From positions 1 to 62,825 of the forward strand of contig JAFQEE010000058.1 of the NCBI GenBank assembly GCA_017399175.1: a DNA stretch of 62,825 nucleotides. Reading direction: 5' to 3'. Made by a program: the position numbers and the translations under genes. Source of the DNA: Clostridia bacterium. Lineage in GTDB: Bacteria > Bacillota > Clostridia > Oscillospirales > Acutalibacteraceae. Positions 1 to 7,220 of this stretch are shown here, piece by piece; within the stretch, counting starts at the first letter, position 1; each line of letters opens with the position of its first letter. Below the pieces are notes generated by a model that was given only the letters and a program-made list of their open reading frames with translations, ran no database searches and was not told the origin of the DNA.

Positions 1-30
1 AAAAAACAAACAACCGCACGAGAGCGGTTG
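1..30 (-). terminator. Probable rho-independent terminator on the minus strand
   Basis: A 7-bp stem (CAACCGC at 11-17, GCGGTTG at 24-30) with a 6-nt loop. Read on the minus strand it is followed by a T-rich run (complement of 1-10). It lies about 125 nt beyond the nitroreductase stop codon and probably ends that transcript, after three further hairpins at 62-135. Confidence 0.6.
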
Positions 31-61
31 CTTGAAATAGTAATGCGATGTCAAACTTCTA

Positions 62-135
62 TGCCGACTTTTAGTCGGCAAGCCAGTAGGCGGCCCTTAT
101 AGGGCCTGTGCAAACCACCAGTTCAACTGGTGGTT
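62..135. repeat. Three consecutive perfect hairpins, possible mobile-element end
   Basis: Three perfect palindromes follow one another: TGCCGAC/GTCGGCA (62-68/74-80), GGCCCT/AGGGCC (92-97/101-106) and AACCACCAGTT/AACTGGTGGTT (113-123/125-135). With the terminator stem at 11-30 there are four hairpins in 125 bp. Strings of stem-loops like this occur at the ends of IS200/IS605-type elements, but no transposase is visible and the window starts here, so this assignment is only an inference. They would also form at the 3' end of the nitroreductase mRNA. Confidence 0.5.
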
Positions 136-154
136 ATGATTAATATTATTTGAA

Positions 155-997
155 TTAGTCTATAATCCAGGATGTTATATATGTTGCAAAGGGTGGCAAG
201 GTTAAATTTGATGGCATTTTTCTTTCAAAATGACCGTTCAGACCTTTTTCCAATGCTGCAAGGTGGAAATGACAAATGCCTATTCCCAAATCAATTCGGT
301 GCATATCAACACTGCTTCCTTCACGACTTTCGTGTGTGCGTTGTTCAATAAAATGAAATGCATTGTCAGAAAAAACAACTCTCCAAGGCTGTGAGTTTGT
401 AGCCGATGGAGCAAGGCGGAGCATTTCGAGAGGGAATTCATATTCTCCTGCCATTTCTTTTGTCAATGGTTTGTCAAAGTTATCTGCAAAGAAGATTTCT
501 TCCCAAGGTTTGCGTCCGTCTGCCTTTAAGAAACGGCGAAAAACCTTTTCTGTGACACTCTTTTTGTCTGCGGGGTATCCAACGGGTGAGAGGATTGGAA
601 AAAGTTCATTTTCTCTGATTTCCATAGCCTCTGCAAAAGCACTTCTGTTAAAAGTACCACCAAGCCAACAAGTGCCAAGTCCAAGACTTGTGGCATAGAG
701 AACTAACTGTTCATAATCATAGCCCATGGCCTCGTTTGCGAATTCTTCATCAGGCATTGTAGCACCTAAATATAGTTTTGCACCTTTTATAATGCCATAA
801 GTTCCCAACTTTTCACCGTTTGGTGCGGTTTCTTTCTCTATAAATTGAAATCTGATTTTTGGGCCTAAAGGATTTTGTAAAGAATTTGCATATTCTAAAA
901 GCTTTGCTTTTACATCCTCTTCAACAGGTCGTGAATCATAAGTTCTGACACTATATCTTTTATTAACTGTTTCTTTAACCGAAAAACCAATGTTCAT
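155..997 (-). CDS. Nitroreductase-family flavoprotein (TM1586-type)
   Basis: Predicted FMN-dependent oxidoreductase of the nitroreductase superfamily, in the branch with a duplicated half-domain (TM1586-like). Visible marks are the N-terminal RYSVRTYDSRPV motif typical of FMN binding, a central segment YATSLGLGTCWLGGTF matching the family's LGLGTCW signature, and a second half beginning near LRLAPSATNSQPWRV, the usual substrate/FMN-contact motif. The physiological substrate cannot be told from sequence. A GTG at 1006 is in frame, but the ATG at 997 is preferred because GAGGTGA sits about 6 nt before it and overlaps the GTG; this gives 280 residues. It is transcribed divergently from the XRE-family regulator at 1178, a common arrangement for a regulator and its target. 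Confidence 0.85.
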   Translation of the reverse strand: MNIGFSVKETVNKRYSVRTYDSRPVEEDVKAKLLEYANSLQNPLGPKIRFQFIEKETAPNGEKLGTYGIIKGAKLYLGATMPDEEFANEAMGYDYEQLVLYATSLGLGTCWLGGTFNRSAFAEAMEIRENELFPILSPVGYPADKKSVTEKVFRRFLKADGRKPWEEIFFADNFDKPLTKEMAGEYEFPLEMLRLAPSATNSQPWRVVFSDNAFHFIEQRTHESREGSSVDMHRIDLGIGICHFHLAALEKGLNGHFERKMPSNLTLPPFATYITSWIID

Positions 998-1082
998 AAT
1001 ACTCACCTCAAGGATAATTTTACCATATCGTTAAAAAGTATTCAACACATAACTTTAAAAGAGATAAAAACTATGAGAAAAT

Positions 1083-1102
1083 ACGGTTGCAACTGACGGT
1101 TG
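1083..1102. promoter_or_regulatory. Candidate operator between divergent genes
   Basis: The divergent gap contains ACGGTTGC twice as a direct repeat 13 bp apart. The first copy is part of a perfect 8-bp palindrome, GTTGCAAC. It lies about 20 bp upstream of the proposed promoter of the XRE regulator, so it could be that protein's binding site. Binding is inferred only. Confidence 0.35.
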
Positions 1103-1120
1103 CTAAATTTTAAAGGCAAG

Positions 1121-1148
1121 TTGGTGGATTTTACAGCGAAAATATGAT
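1121..1148 (+). promoter_or_regulatory. Candidate sigma-A promoter of the XRE regulator
   Basis: TTGGTG (1121-1126), a 16-bp spacer and TATGAT (1143-1148), ending 29 bp before the start codon at 1178. Confidence 0.45.
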
Positions 1149-1177
1149 AAGATTTAATCAGAAAAGGAGGTTATACG

Positions 1178-1924
1178 ATGAATTTCGGTGAAAGAATTTA
1201 TGAATTGCGAACAAAAAAGAATTTGTCCCAAGGTGATTTGGCAGATAAACTTGATGTATCCCGTCAATCGGTTTCAAAATGGGAGAATAACACAGCAGTA
1301 CCCGATTTGGATAAACTGATTAAATTATGTGATGTTTTTGAGATTTCACTTGATGAATTGACAGGCAGAGAAAAGATTGAAAGGGATATAGTGTTGGTAG
1401 AAGCACAAAAATCAACAATAAAGCCAAATAAAGTGGCAGGTTTTGTGTTTTTGGGTATTACACTATTAAGTGCACTTATTTTATTGGTAACTGCACCTAT
1501 GGCACTTTATTTGTGTATTCCTTTATTACTTTGCACAGTCATTTGTTTCAATGTGAAAAAATATGCTTGGTATTGGTGCTCATGGATAATTTATTTATTG
1601 ATGGAGTTATATCTTGGTACAGGCTTTAGAATGAGCATATTACACATTGTAAATGTTATTTTTATAGTTGTTATGACAATTCTTAACATTGTTTGTATGA
1701 AGGATTCTTCAGGTTTAACAATTAAAAAAAGAAAAACTCTATTGATATTAAGTTTGGTTGTATTGTTGATATGTATAGGCTGTATATTCCTGACTGCATT
1801 TTTGCCGTATATTAATGATGATTGGTTTGATTGGCTATATAGTCTTATGAACACAGGAGTTACAGCATCAGTAGGGATGAGTATTTATCATATAATCGGG
1901 ATTATTCGTGAGAAAAAGATATAA
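1178..1924 (+). CDS. XRE-family regulator with C-terminal membrane domain
   Basis: Residues 1-65 form a classic HTH_3/XRE DNA-binding domain: RIYELRTKKNLSQGDLADKL, then DVSRQSVSKWENN as recognition helix and the terminal SLDELTG. The rest of the 248 residues is a hydrophobic domain with about five to six membrane segments (from about residue 88 to 240). This type of membrane-tethered XRE protein is common in Clostridia and is usually thought to sense envelope or compound stress; the signal is unknown here. AAAGGAGG lies 8 nt before the ATG, a strong ribosome site. The palindrome in the upstream gap and the divergent nitroreductase gene suggest auto-regulation plus control of the neighbour. 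Confidence 0.85.
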   Translation: MNFGERIYELRTKKNLSQGDLADKLDVSRQSVSKWENNTAVPDLDKLIKLCDVFEISLDELTGREKIERDIVLVEAQKSTIKPNKVAGFVFLGITLLSALILLVTAPMALYLCIPLLLCTVICFNVKKYAWYWCSWIIYLLMELYLGTGFRMSILHIVNVIFIVVMTILNIVCMKDSSGLTIKKRKTLLILSLVVLLICIGCIFLTAFLPYINDDWFDWLYSLMNTGVTASVGMSIYHIIGIIREKKI

Positions 1925-1935
1925 AAATAATGGAT

Positions 1936-2056
1936 TAAGTGTCGCGTAGTGGCAGGCTTCCACGCCTGCAAGTCATTCTGAGCGAAGCGAAGAATCTCTA
2001 CCGAAGTGACATATCAACTAACGGAGATTCTTCGTCGTTACACTCCTCAGAATGAC
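1936..2056. repeat. GTCATTCTGAG palindromic element, copy A
   Basis: The core at 1972-2056 is an inverted repeat of about 86 bp whose arms read GTCATTCTGAGCGAAGCGAA... and ...CTCCTCAGAATGAC, with internal arms AGAATCTC/GAGATTCT. It is preceded by a small hairpin unit, GCAGGC/GCCTGC (within 1941-1970), that recurs in reverse next to the copy at 49543. It lies between a plus-strand gene end and a minus-strand operon end. Confidence 0.85.
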
Positions 2057-2082
2057 ACTTGATAACAACTATATATAACACA

Positions 2083-2115
2083 AAAAGCTCGGTTTTTACA
2101 CCGAGCTTTTGTTAT
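2083..2115 (-). terminator. Bidirectional-looking terminator after the SCP2 operon
   Basis: A 10-bp stem AAAAGCTCGG (2083-2092) / CCGAGCTTTT (2101-2110). The arm composition gives a U-tract in both directions. It lies 15 bp beyond the stop of the last gene of the minus-strand SCP2/transketolase operon. Confidence 0.8.
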
Positions 2116-2125
2116 GTGTATTATC

Positions 2126-2932
2126 TTATTTTGCCAATGCGCCGACTTCAAGCATAAATCCGCCGAGCTGTGCACCGAATTCAGGGCCGCCCTCCATAAT
2201 GAGCTTACCTGATTTTGTTGATTCAAGCATATCGTCTGTGCTTAAAAGGATACCAAGTGCTGATTCAAGGCAGTTGAAACGAAGTGTGAAGAAAGGCATT
2301 GCTCTCTTGTATTCGCCACGACCTGCTCTTGATTTACCTGCTTTGATACGGATGAAAGCAGATACCTCAGGGTGACCGTCAACTGCGAAAGCATAAACAC
2401 GGTCAGGGCTCTTTGTAGTCCAGTCCTTGATTTCAGGATGACCTAACTTGTTAAGCTGACTGATACCGCTTGAAAGAAGATAGAAGAAGCATTTAACCAT
2501 AAGCACTTGTGTTTCTTCATCCTTTGGTGCTGCAGTAGCGCCTGTAAGTGCTGAAAGCTTAAGAAGTGTCATAAGCATTGCCTTGAATGCACCAAAGCTC
2601 TTGAATACACCCTTCATTTTCGGGAGTGTTGCAGGGCCGATTTTGCCCTTAAAAAATGCGTTCATTGCCTCGATTGTTTTGAATTCAAGCTCAACATCAG
2701 GTGCTTCATGTGCAGAGTCAAGCTTTGTTTCCCATTCACCGTCAGTAATGATGAAGTGAGTAGCATATTTTCCACCCGGAGCATCAGCATCAAGTGCACT
2801 GACCTGAAGTACCGCATTCATACCGTCAAACTGTTTTTTTAGTGATGGTACATCATTAGCGATAACTTTTAAAAGCGGTAATGCAGCATTGAAAAATATT
2901 TTTGATGCATAAATTTCATTTTGTTCGTGCAT
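2126..2932 (-). CDS. SCP2-like (sterol-carrier-fold) protein, last gene of the transketolase/aminotransferase operon
   Basis: A 268-residue soluble protein without signal peptide. It appears to hold two SCP2-like half-repeats. The first has a beta-rich segment around FIITDGEWETKLD followed by ELEFKTIEAMNAFFKGKIGP and amphipathic helices. The second (after about residue 150) ends with FNCLESALGILLST...GKLIMEGGPEF...LGGFMLEVGALA, the usual G-x-I-x-G plus terminal helix pattern of the fold. SCP2 folds bind lipids or other hydrophobic ligands; ligand and role here are unknown. It is a paralog of the first gene of the operon (6212-6976), so two carrier-like proteins bracket the three enzymes. Its ribosome site is weak (GAAAGAGAG). 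The assignment rests on pattern similarity by eye, not on a profile search. Confidence 0.6.
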   Translation of the reverse strand: MHEQNEIYASKIFFNAALPLLKVIANDVPSLKKQFDGMNAVLQVSALDADAPGGKYATHFIITDGEWETKLDSAHEAPDVELEFKTIEAMNAFFKGKIGPATLPKMKGVFKSFGAFKAMLMTLLKLSALTGATAAPKDEETQVLMVKCFFYLLSSGISQLNKLGHPEIKDWTTKSPDRVYAFAVDGHPEVSAFIRIKAGKSRAGRGEYKRAMPFFTLRFNCLESALGILLSTDDMLESTKSGKLIMEGGPEFGAQLGGFMLEVGALAK

Positions 2933-2974
2933 ATTATCAACTCTCTTTCTGAACGAGTAAAGTTTAATTTAAAA

Positions 2975-3982
2975 TTATACTTCGTCGTCCCAGTTATCGT
3001 CTTCTTCAAAGTCTGCGTTCATCATTTCACGAATGGATGCGATGATACCGTTAGCGTCGATGCCTGCATCAGCCATAATGTCTTCCTGAAGACCAATCAT
3101 AGCAAAACTCTTATGACCGAGCATCTTGAATGCACAGCCCTTACCGTACTGAGCCATAACCTCAGCAACTGCTGAACCAAGACCGCCTGTTACAAGATGG
3201 TCTTCAACTGTTACGATTCTTCTTGTGTCGGAAATTGCCTTCTGGATAGCCTCAACGTCAATTGGGCTGATTGTGTGCATATTAAGAACGCGAACACTGA
3301 GTCCGTCATTTTTCTTAAGGAAGTCAGCAGCCTGTTTTGCCTGGAATACGCAAGAACCGCAAGCAATAACTGTAATATCTGTACCTTCACAGATTTCAAC
3401 AGCCTTACCAACCTCAAAGCCATAGTCCTGATTTTCATAAAGAACACGGTCAAAACCACGGTTGATACGGATGTAATATGGTCCGAAGTTATCATAAGCT
3501 GCGTTAACTGCGTTTGCTGTTTCAAAACCGTCAGCAGGAACGATAACTGTAAGATTTGGCATTGCTCTTGTGATTGCAAGGTCAGTAATAGCGTGGTGAG
3601 TTGAACCTGCCTGACCGAAAGATGTACCTGAATGAGTAGCAATAATCTTTGCGTTTACATTCTGATAGCAGATATCTGTGTGAAGCTGGTCACAAGCACG
3701 CATTGATGTGAATGCAGAGAAACCTGAAAGGAAAGGAATCATACCTGCTCTTGCCATACCTGCTGCAACACCGAACATATCCTGTTCTGCGATACCAACG
3801 TTGATAACTCTTTCAGGACAAACCTTTAAAACGTCACCAAGCTTTGTTGATTTTGCAAGGTCTGCTGTGATAGCAACAACCTTAGGGTCTTTTAAAATAA
3901 TGTCGGCAAGTGCCTTACCGTAAATTTCAGCTGTAGAAAGTGCAGTCTGGTCAACTGCTGTATAAACAAATCCGCCTGCCAT
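2975..3982 (-). CDS. Transketolase, C-terminal section (split enzyme, subunit 2)
   Basis: A 335-residue half-transketolase carrying the pyrimidine-binding domain (about 10-180: KALADIILKDPKVVAITADLA, then NVGIAEQDMFGVAAGMA with the catalytic Glu that contacts the TPP aminopyrimidine) and the C-terminal domain (about 190-315: GTDITVIACGS..., TVEDHLVTGGLGSAVAEVM). With the preceding gene it should form one TPP-dependent enzyme that moves two-carbon ketol units. Split transketolases occur both in central metabolism and in secondary pathways. A GGAGGG ribosome site lies inside the end of the upstream subunit gene, only 2 nt separate the genes, and translation is probably coupled. The C-terminus is unusually acidic (NADFEEDDNWDDEV). 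Confidence 0.9.
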   Translation of the reverse strand: MAGGFVYTAVDQTALSTAEIYGKALADIILKDPKVVAITADLAKSTKLGDVLKVCPERVINVGIAEQDMFGVAAGMARAGMIPFLSGFSAFTSMRACDQLHTDICYQNVNAKIIATHSGTSFGQAGSTHHAITDLAITRAMPNLTVIVPADGFETANAVNAAYDNFGPYYIRINRGFDRVLYENQDYGFEVGKAVEICEGTDITVIACGSCVFQAKQAADFLKKNDGLSVRVLNMHTISPIDVEAIQKAISDTRRIVTVEDHLVTGGLGSAVAEVMAQYGKGCAFKMLGHKSFAMIGLQEDIMADAGIDANGIIASIREMMNADFEEDDNWDDEV

Positions 3983-3984
3983 AA

Positions 3985-4866
3985 TTATTTACCCTCCTTT
4001 TCTGCTCTTGCAACTCTTGCTGCATAGTCCTCGTCAAGTTCTTTGTTGAACTTTTCAAAGAGTGCATCGTCGATTGCACCGTAGTGCCATGTGTAGTCGC
4101 CTTCGATTGACTTGATACCGGCACCCTTCTTTGTGTCCATAAGAATACAAGTAGGATTCTGAGGTGTCTTTGCTCTTTCGATTGCAACATCAATAGCATC
4201 ACAAAGCTCACCGATATTGTTACCGTCAACAACGATTGTGTTGAAACCGAATGCTGTCATTTTGTCAGCAAGTGGTTCAAGTTTCATAACATCTTCTGTG
4301 TTACCGTCAATCATATTGTGGTTACGGTCGATAAATACGATACAGTTAGAAAGATTGTAGTGATTCATTGTCATAAAGCCTTCCCAACATGAACCTTCAC
4401 CAAGTTCACCGTCACCAGTAACTACGTATGTAAGGAAATCTTTGTTCATAAGTCTTGCTGCAAGTGCTGTACCTGCTGCGATTGACGGGCCGTGACCGAG
4501 AGAACCTGTTGAAGCGTCAACGCCTACAACCTTGTTTGAGTCAAGGTGCATACCCATCTTTGAACCTGAAAGGTTGAATGATTTAAGCATTTCAACATCG
4601 TTAAATCCCTTGTCGCAAAGAACAGGAGCATAAGCGATTGCTGCGTGACCTTTTGAAAGAATAAATCTGTCACGGTCGTCCCATTGTGGTTCGTCAACCT
4701 TGATGTTAAGATACTTGTGATAAAGAACTGTGAGAAGGTCCATAACACTCATACCGCCGCCGAAATGTCCGCTACCTGCCCATACAGTTGTCTGTACGCA
4801 GAGTTTACGGAGTTCAAGGGCTTTCTTTTCGAGTGCGAGCCATTCTGCTTTTGATAAATTAGCCAT
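3985..4866 (-). CDS. Transketolase, N-terminal section (split enzyme, TPP-binding subunit)
   Basis: A 293-residue TPP-binding half. Motifs: GSGHFGGGMSVMDLL (about 31-45), RDRFILSKGHAA (65-76), STGSLGHGPSIAAG (119-132) and the TPP/Mg motif starting GDGELGEGSCWEG at 151 and running to the ID-RNHNMIDG segment near 188. His replaces the Gln of full-length transketolases in GSLGHG, as is usual in split forms. Partner is the next gene downstream. The operon contains an aminotransferase and two SCP2-like proteins instead of pentose-phosphate genes, which argues for a dedicated pathway and not housekeeping sugar metabolism. A hairpin (4896-4915) lies in its leader. Confidence 0.9.
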   Translation of the reverse strand: MANLSKAEWLALEKKALELRKLCVQTTVWAGSGHFGGGMSVMDLLTVLYHKYLNIKVDEPQWDDRDRFILSKGHAAIAYAPVLCDKGFNDVEMLKSFNLSGSKMGMHLDSNKVVGVDASTGSLGHGPSIAAGTALAARLMNKDFLTYVVTGDGELGEGSCWEGFMTMNHYNLSNCIVFIDRNHNMIDGNTEDVMKLEPLADKMTAFGFNTIVVDGNNIGELCDAIDVAIERAKTPQNPTCILMDTKKGAGIKSIEGDYTWHYGAIDDALFEKFNKELDEDYAARVARAEKEGK

Positions 4867-4895
4867 AATTTTCCCTCCAAGAAAAATTTATTAGA

Positions 4896-4915
4896 AGTGA
4901 AGTCCCCACTTCACT
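4896..4915 (-). promoter_or_regulatory. Intercistronic hairpin between aminotransferase and transketolase genes
   Basis: A perfect 8-bp stem AGTGAAGT/ACTTCACT with a 4-nt C4/G4 loop in the 62-nt gap. On the minus strand it is followed by a moderately U-rich run. It may be an internal attenuator or an mRNA stability/processing site that sets the ratio of upstream to downstream products. Confidence 0.45.
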
Positions 4916-4928
4916 ATGATTTGTTAAA

Positions 4929-6197
4929 TTATCCTCTGATTTCAGGATGATTCTTTGCTACAACTGAGAATGCATCTTCTGCAATTTCAATTGACTTCTT
5001 AATGTCTTCTTCTGTAAGAGAAGCATTGATGAAATGGTTATGGTGAGATGTAATAAACAAACCACGGTTAACACATTCTGCAACCCATTCCTGATGAAGC
5101 ATAAGGTTGTCATCGTTAGCGATTCTCAAGTAGAAAAGTGCAGGTTCACCTGAAACTCTGAGGTCAAATCCGTGTTCTGCACCTGCTGCCTTAAAGCCGT
5201 CAGTAACCATTTTACCAAGACGACGGAACATTGTTGGTGTATCAAGAGCCTTCATCTTGTTGATACAAGCGATACAAGCTGCGAATGGAACAGAACTCAT
5301 CCAATAAGAACCTGTGTATGTAATACCTGAAACAGTTGCTTTCATATGTTCACCACCGCAAAGTGCTGACATATTATAACCGTTTGCAAGAGCTTTACAG
5401 AAGCAGATAAGGTCTGCTTTGAAACCATAGAAATGGTCAGAACCTGCAAGGTCAAGACGGAAGCCTGCACGAACGTCGTCGATGATAAGAACAACACCGT
5501 GATCGTCACACCATTTACGAACTGCCTGCCAGTATTCCTTTGAAGCAACTTCGTTATCCTTGAAGTTACCGTGGTCATAAGGCTGTGCAATAAGACCTGC
5601 GATATCACCGTTGTTATCGTCATATGCCTTCTGGAGAGCATCAAGGTCAAACCAAGGAACGATAATGTTGTTTGCAACATCCTCAGGAGTGATACCCGGA
5701 TAGTCAATCTTCTGTGCCCATGGGAAATCTCCGTGATAGTAGTATTTTAAGAAAATAATCTTTTTCTTATGTGTATGTGCTCTTGCAGCCATAGTTGCAA
5801 GAGTTGTTGTGTCAGAACCGTTCTTGCAGAAGAATGCCCAGTCAGCACATGCTACAGTATCAACAAGAGTTTCAGCACATTCAACCATAACCTTTCCGGG
5901 CGCTGTTGTACAGTTGCCGAGTTTAAGCTGTGCCAAAGCAGCAGCATCAACATCAGGGTCGTTGTAACCAAGAACGTTAGGACCGTAAGCACACATATAG
6001 TCAATGTACTTGTTGCCGTCAACGTCCCAGAAATATGAGCCCTGTGCTTTTTCTGCGAAAGATGGCCATCTGTTAACAGGAATCCACTGTCCTTCAGCAG
6101 GGCCTAAATGACCGTAAATACCTGATGGAATAACCTTAGTTGCTCTATCGAACATTTCACGGCTTTTTGTTGTATCAAATGTTGGAAATTTACTCAT
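4929..6197 (-). CDS. Class-III PLP aminotransferase (glutamate-1-semialdehyde aminomutase-like)
   Basis: A 422-residue fold-type-I PLP enzyme. It shows the phosphate-site loop KNGSDTTTLA (about 125-134), the cofactor Asp in IIDDVRAGFR (Asp240) and the Schiff-base lysine in ICFCKALANGY (Lys268). The overall pattern (SRGM-like start, IPSGIYGH, YIDYMCAYGPNVLGY) is closest to glutamate-1-semialdehyde aminomutase-like enzymes, but no haem/tetrapyrrole genes are nearby. A plausible role is to aminate the ketone or aldehyde made by the split transketolase downstream, or to make an amino-sugar or aldehyde substrate for it. It has a good ribosome site (AAGGAGGACAATAAAG) and begins 14 nt after the first SCP2-like gene. 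Confidence 0.85.
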   Translation of the reverse strand: MSKFPTFDTTKSREMFDRATKVIPSGIYGHLGPAEGQWIPVNRWPSFAEKAQGSYFWDVDGNKYIDYMCAYGPNVLGYNDPDVDAAALAQLKLGNCTTAPGKVMVECAETLVDTVACADWAFFCKNGSDTTTLATMAARAHTHKKKIIFLKYYYHGDFPWAQKIDYPGITPEDVANNIIVPWFDLDALQKAYDDNNGDIAGLIAQPYDHGNFKDNEVASKEYWQAVRKWCDDHGVVLIIDDVRAGFRLDLAGSDHFYGFKADLICFCKALANGYNMSALCGGEHMKATVSGITYTGSYWMSSVPFAACIACINKMKALDTPTMFRRLGKMVTDGFKAAGAEHGFDLRVSGEPALFYLRIANDDNLMLHQEWVAECVNRGLFITSHHNHFINASLTEEDIKKSIEIAEDAFSVVAKNHPEIRG

Positions 6198-6211
6198 CTT
6201 TATTGTCCTCC

Positions 6212-6976
6212 TTATGCAAGATACAATGCAACTCTGTCAAGAATACGGTTTGCATTGTCAACCATTGAAATAAGTCCACGAATAACGATGTTTCCGTTAC
6301 CAACATGGTCAATTGAGTTTACTGTACCTGCGAAAAGTGCGTTTGCAAGCTGAAGGTCACAGAATTCCATAATTGCACGAGGTTTTGGAGAAGCCTGCTT
6401 GATTGTGATAAGGTGATTGTTCTTAACACGGATTGTTGAATAAACAACATCCTTAATGCCAAGCTGAATGTCACCGTCAACGATGTTTGAAGCACTGAAC
6501 TTACCGATATCATCCTGATTACCAATCTGTGAAATTGCTACTGAAACAGTATAGAATGTACAGATTGTGTTAAGACGGAAGAAATCAGGGTCATTGAGTG
6601 CTTCAGGGTCAGGTCTCATAACCTCTGTAAGTCTGTCTGTGAGTGCGGTAAATGTCTTTAAAAGGAAACCTACTTTTGTAAGACCCTTTGTAGGAATAGG
6701 TGTTACCACACCGTCGATAATTTTGTTGAATTTTTCGCAAGATGATACAGGAATCTTGATATCGCACTTGCTGTTGACGCCATCTTCCATACGGCATCCG
6801 TTTTTAGAGAATGTAAGTGTAGCACTTGGACCATCTTTAACATCAAAAGCCAATGAAACAGGATTTTCAAGAGTTGAAAGAATTTCTTTTGCTTTATTGT
6901 CAAGTTCGCAAAGATTTTCCAAAGTGCCGAGAACAGCATACATATTTATGTATGCCATTGTTCTTGCGTCAGTCAT
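6212..6976 (-). CDS. SCP2-like (sterol-carrier-fold) protein, first gene of the operon
   Basis: A 254-residue soluble protein. The ATG at 6976 is chosen over one at 6997 because AAGGAGGCG lies 7 nt upstream of it. Its architecture parallels that of the 2126-2932 protein: LAFDVKDGPSATLTFSKNG then SSCEKFNKIIDGVVTPIPTK and helices in the first half, and MEFCDLQLANALFAGTVNS...GNIVIRGLISMVDNANRIL in the second half. Each protein therefore looks like two SCP2-type repeats. Such folds carry hydrophobic molecules, so the operon may act on a lipidic intermediate, but that is inference. Low overall identity to its paralog suggests they bind different ligands or act as a heterodimer. Confidence 0.6.
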   Translation of the reverse strand: MTDARTMAYINMYAVLGTLENLCELDNKAKEILSTLENPVSLAFDVKDGPSATLTFSKNGCRMEDGVNSKCDIKIPVSSCEKFNKIIDGVVTPIPTKGLTKVGFLLKTFTALTDRLTEVMRPDPEALNDPDFFRLNTICTFYTVSVAISQIGNQDDIGKFSASNIVDGDIQLGIKDVVYSTIRVKNNHLITIKQASPKPRAIMEFCDLQLANALFAGTVNSIDHVGNGNIVIRGLISMVDNANRILDRVALYLA

Positions 6977-7052
6977 TTTGAACGCCTCCTTAATCATTTT
7001 TCAGTATAACTAAATTAAGAAATTTATATACACATTAAAGGATATCAAAAAA

Positions 7053-7070
7053 TCCTTGTTAAATCAAGGA
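7053..7070 (-). promoter_or_regulatory. Terminator-like hairpin in the leader of the SCP2 operon
   Basis: TCCTTG/CAAGGA stem with a 6-nt loop. Read on the minus strand it is followed by TTTTTT, about 77 nt before the first start codon of the operon. It could attenuate the operon if transcription begins upstream, or stop stray antisense transcription from the secA side. Confidence 0.4.
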
Positions 7071-7118
7071 AAAAACCTAAATTTTTCACAAAAAGTTAAT
7101 GATTTTTTCTGAAATATA

Positions 7119-7127
7119 TGTTATAAT
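7119..7127 (+). promoter_or_regulatory. Extended -10 promoter candidate for secA
   Basis: TGTTATAAT (TG at 7119-7120, TATAAT at 7122-7127) with no convincing -35 box. It is 94 nt upstream of the secA start. Confidence 0.5.
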
Positions 7128-7220
7128 GTTACCAATATATAATGGGTTGGTTTAGGCAAATGCCAAAATGATATAAAATACCCGTAAAAACTGCAATTTT
7201 CTGAAAGGATAGATATAAAA

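Noticed and set aside
3197-3604. Long plus-strand ORF opposite the transketolase C-section gene
   Set aside because: It is an antisense frame of a clear enzyme gene, with no ribosome site and a Cys/Asn-rich low-quality protein.
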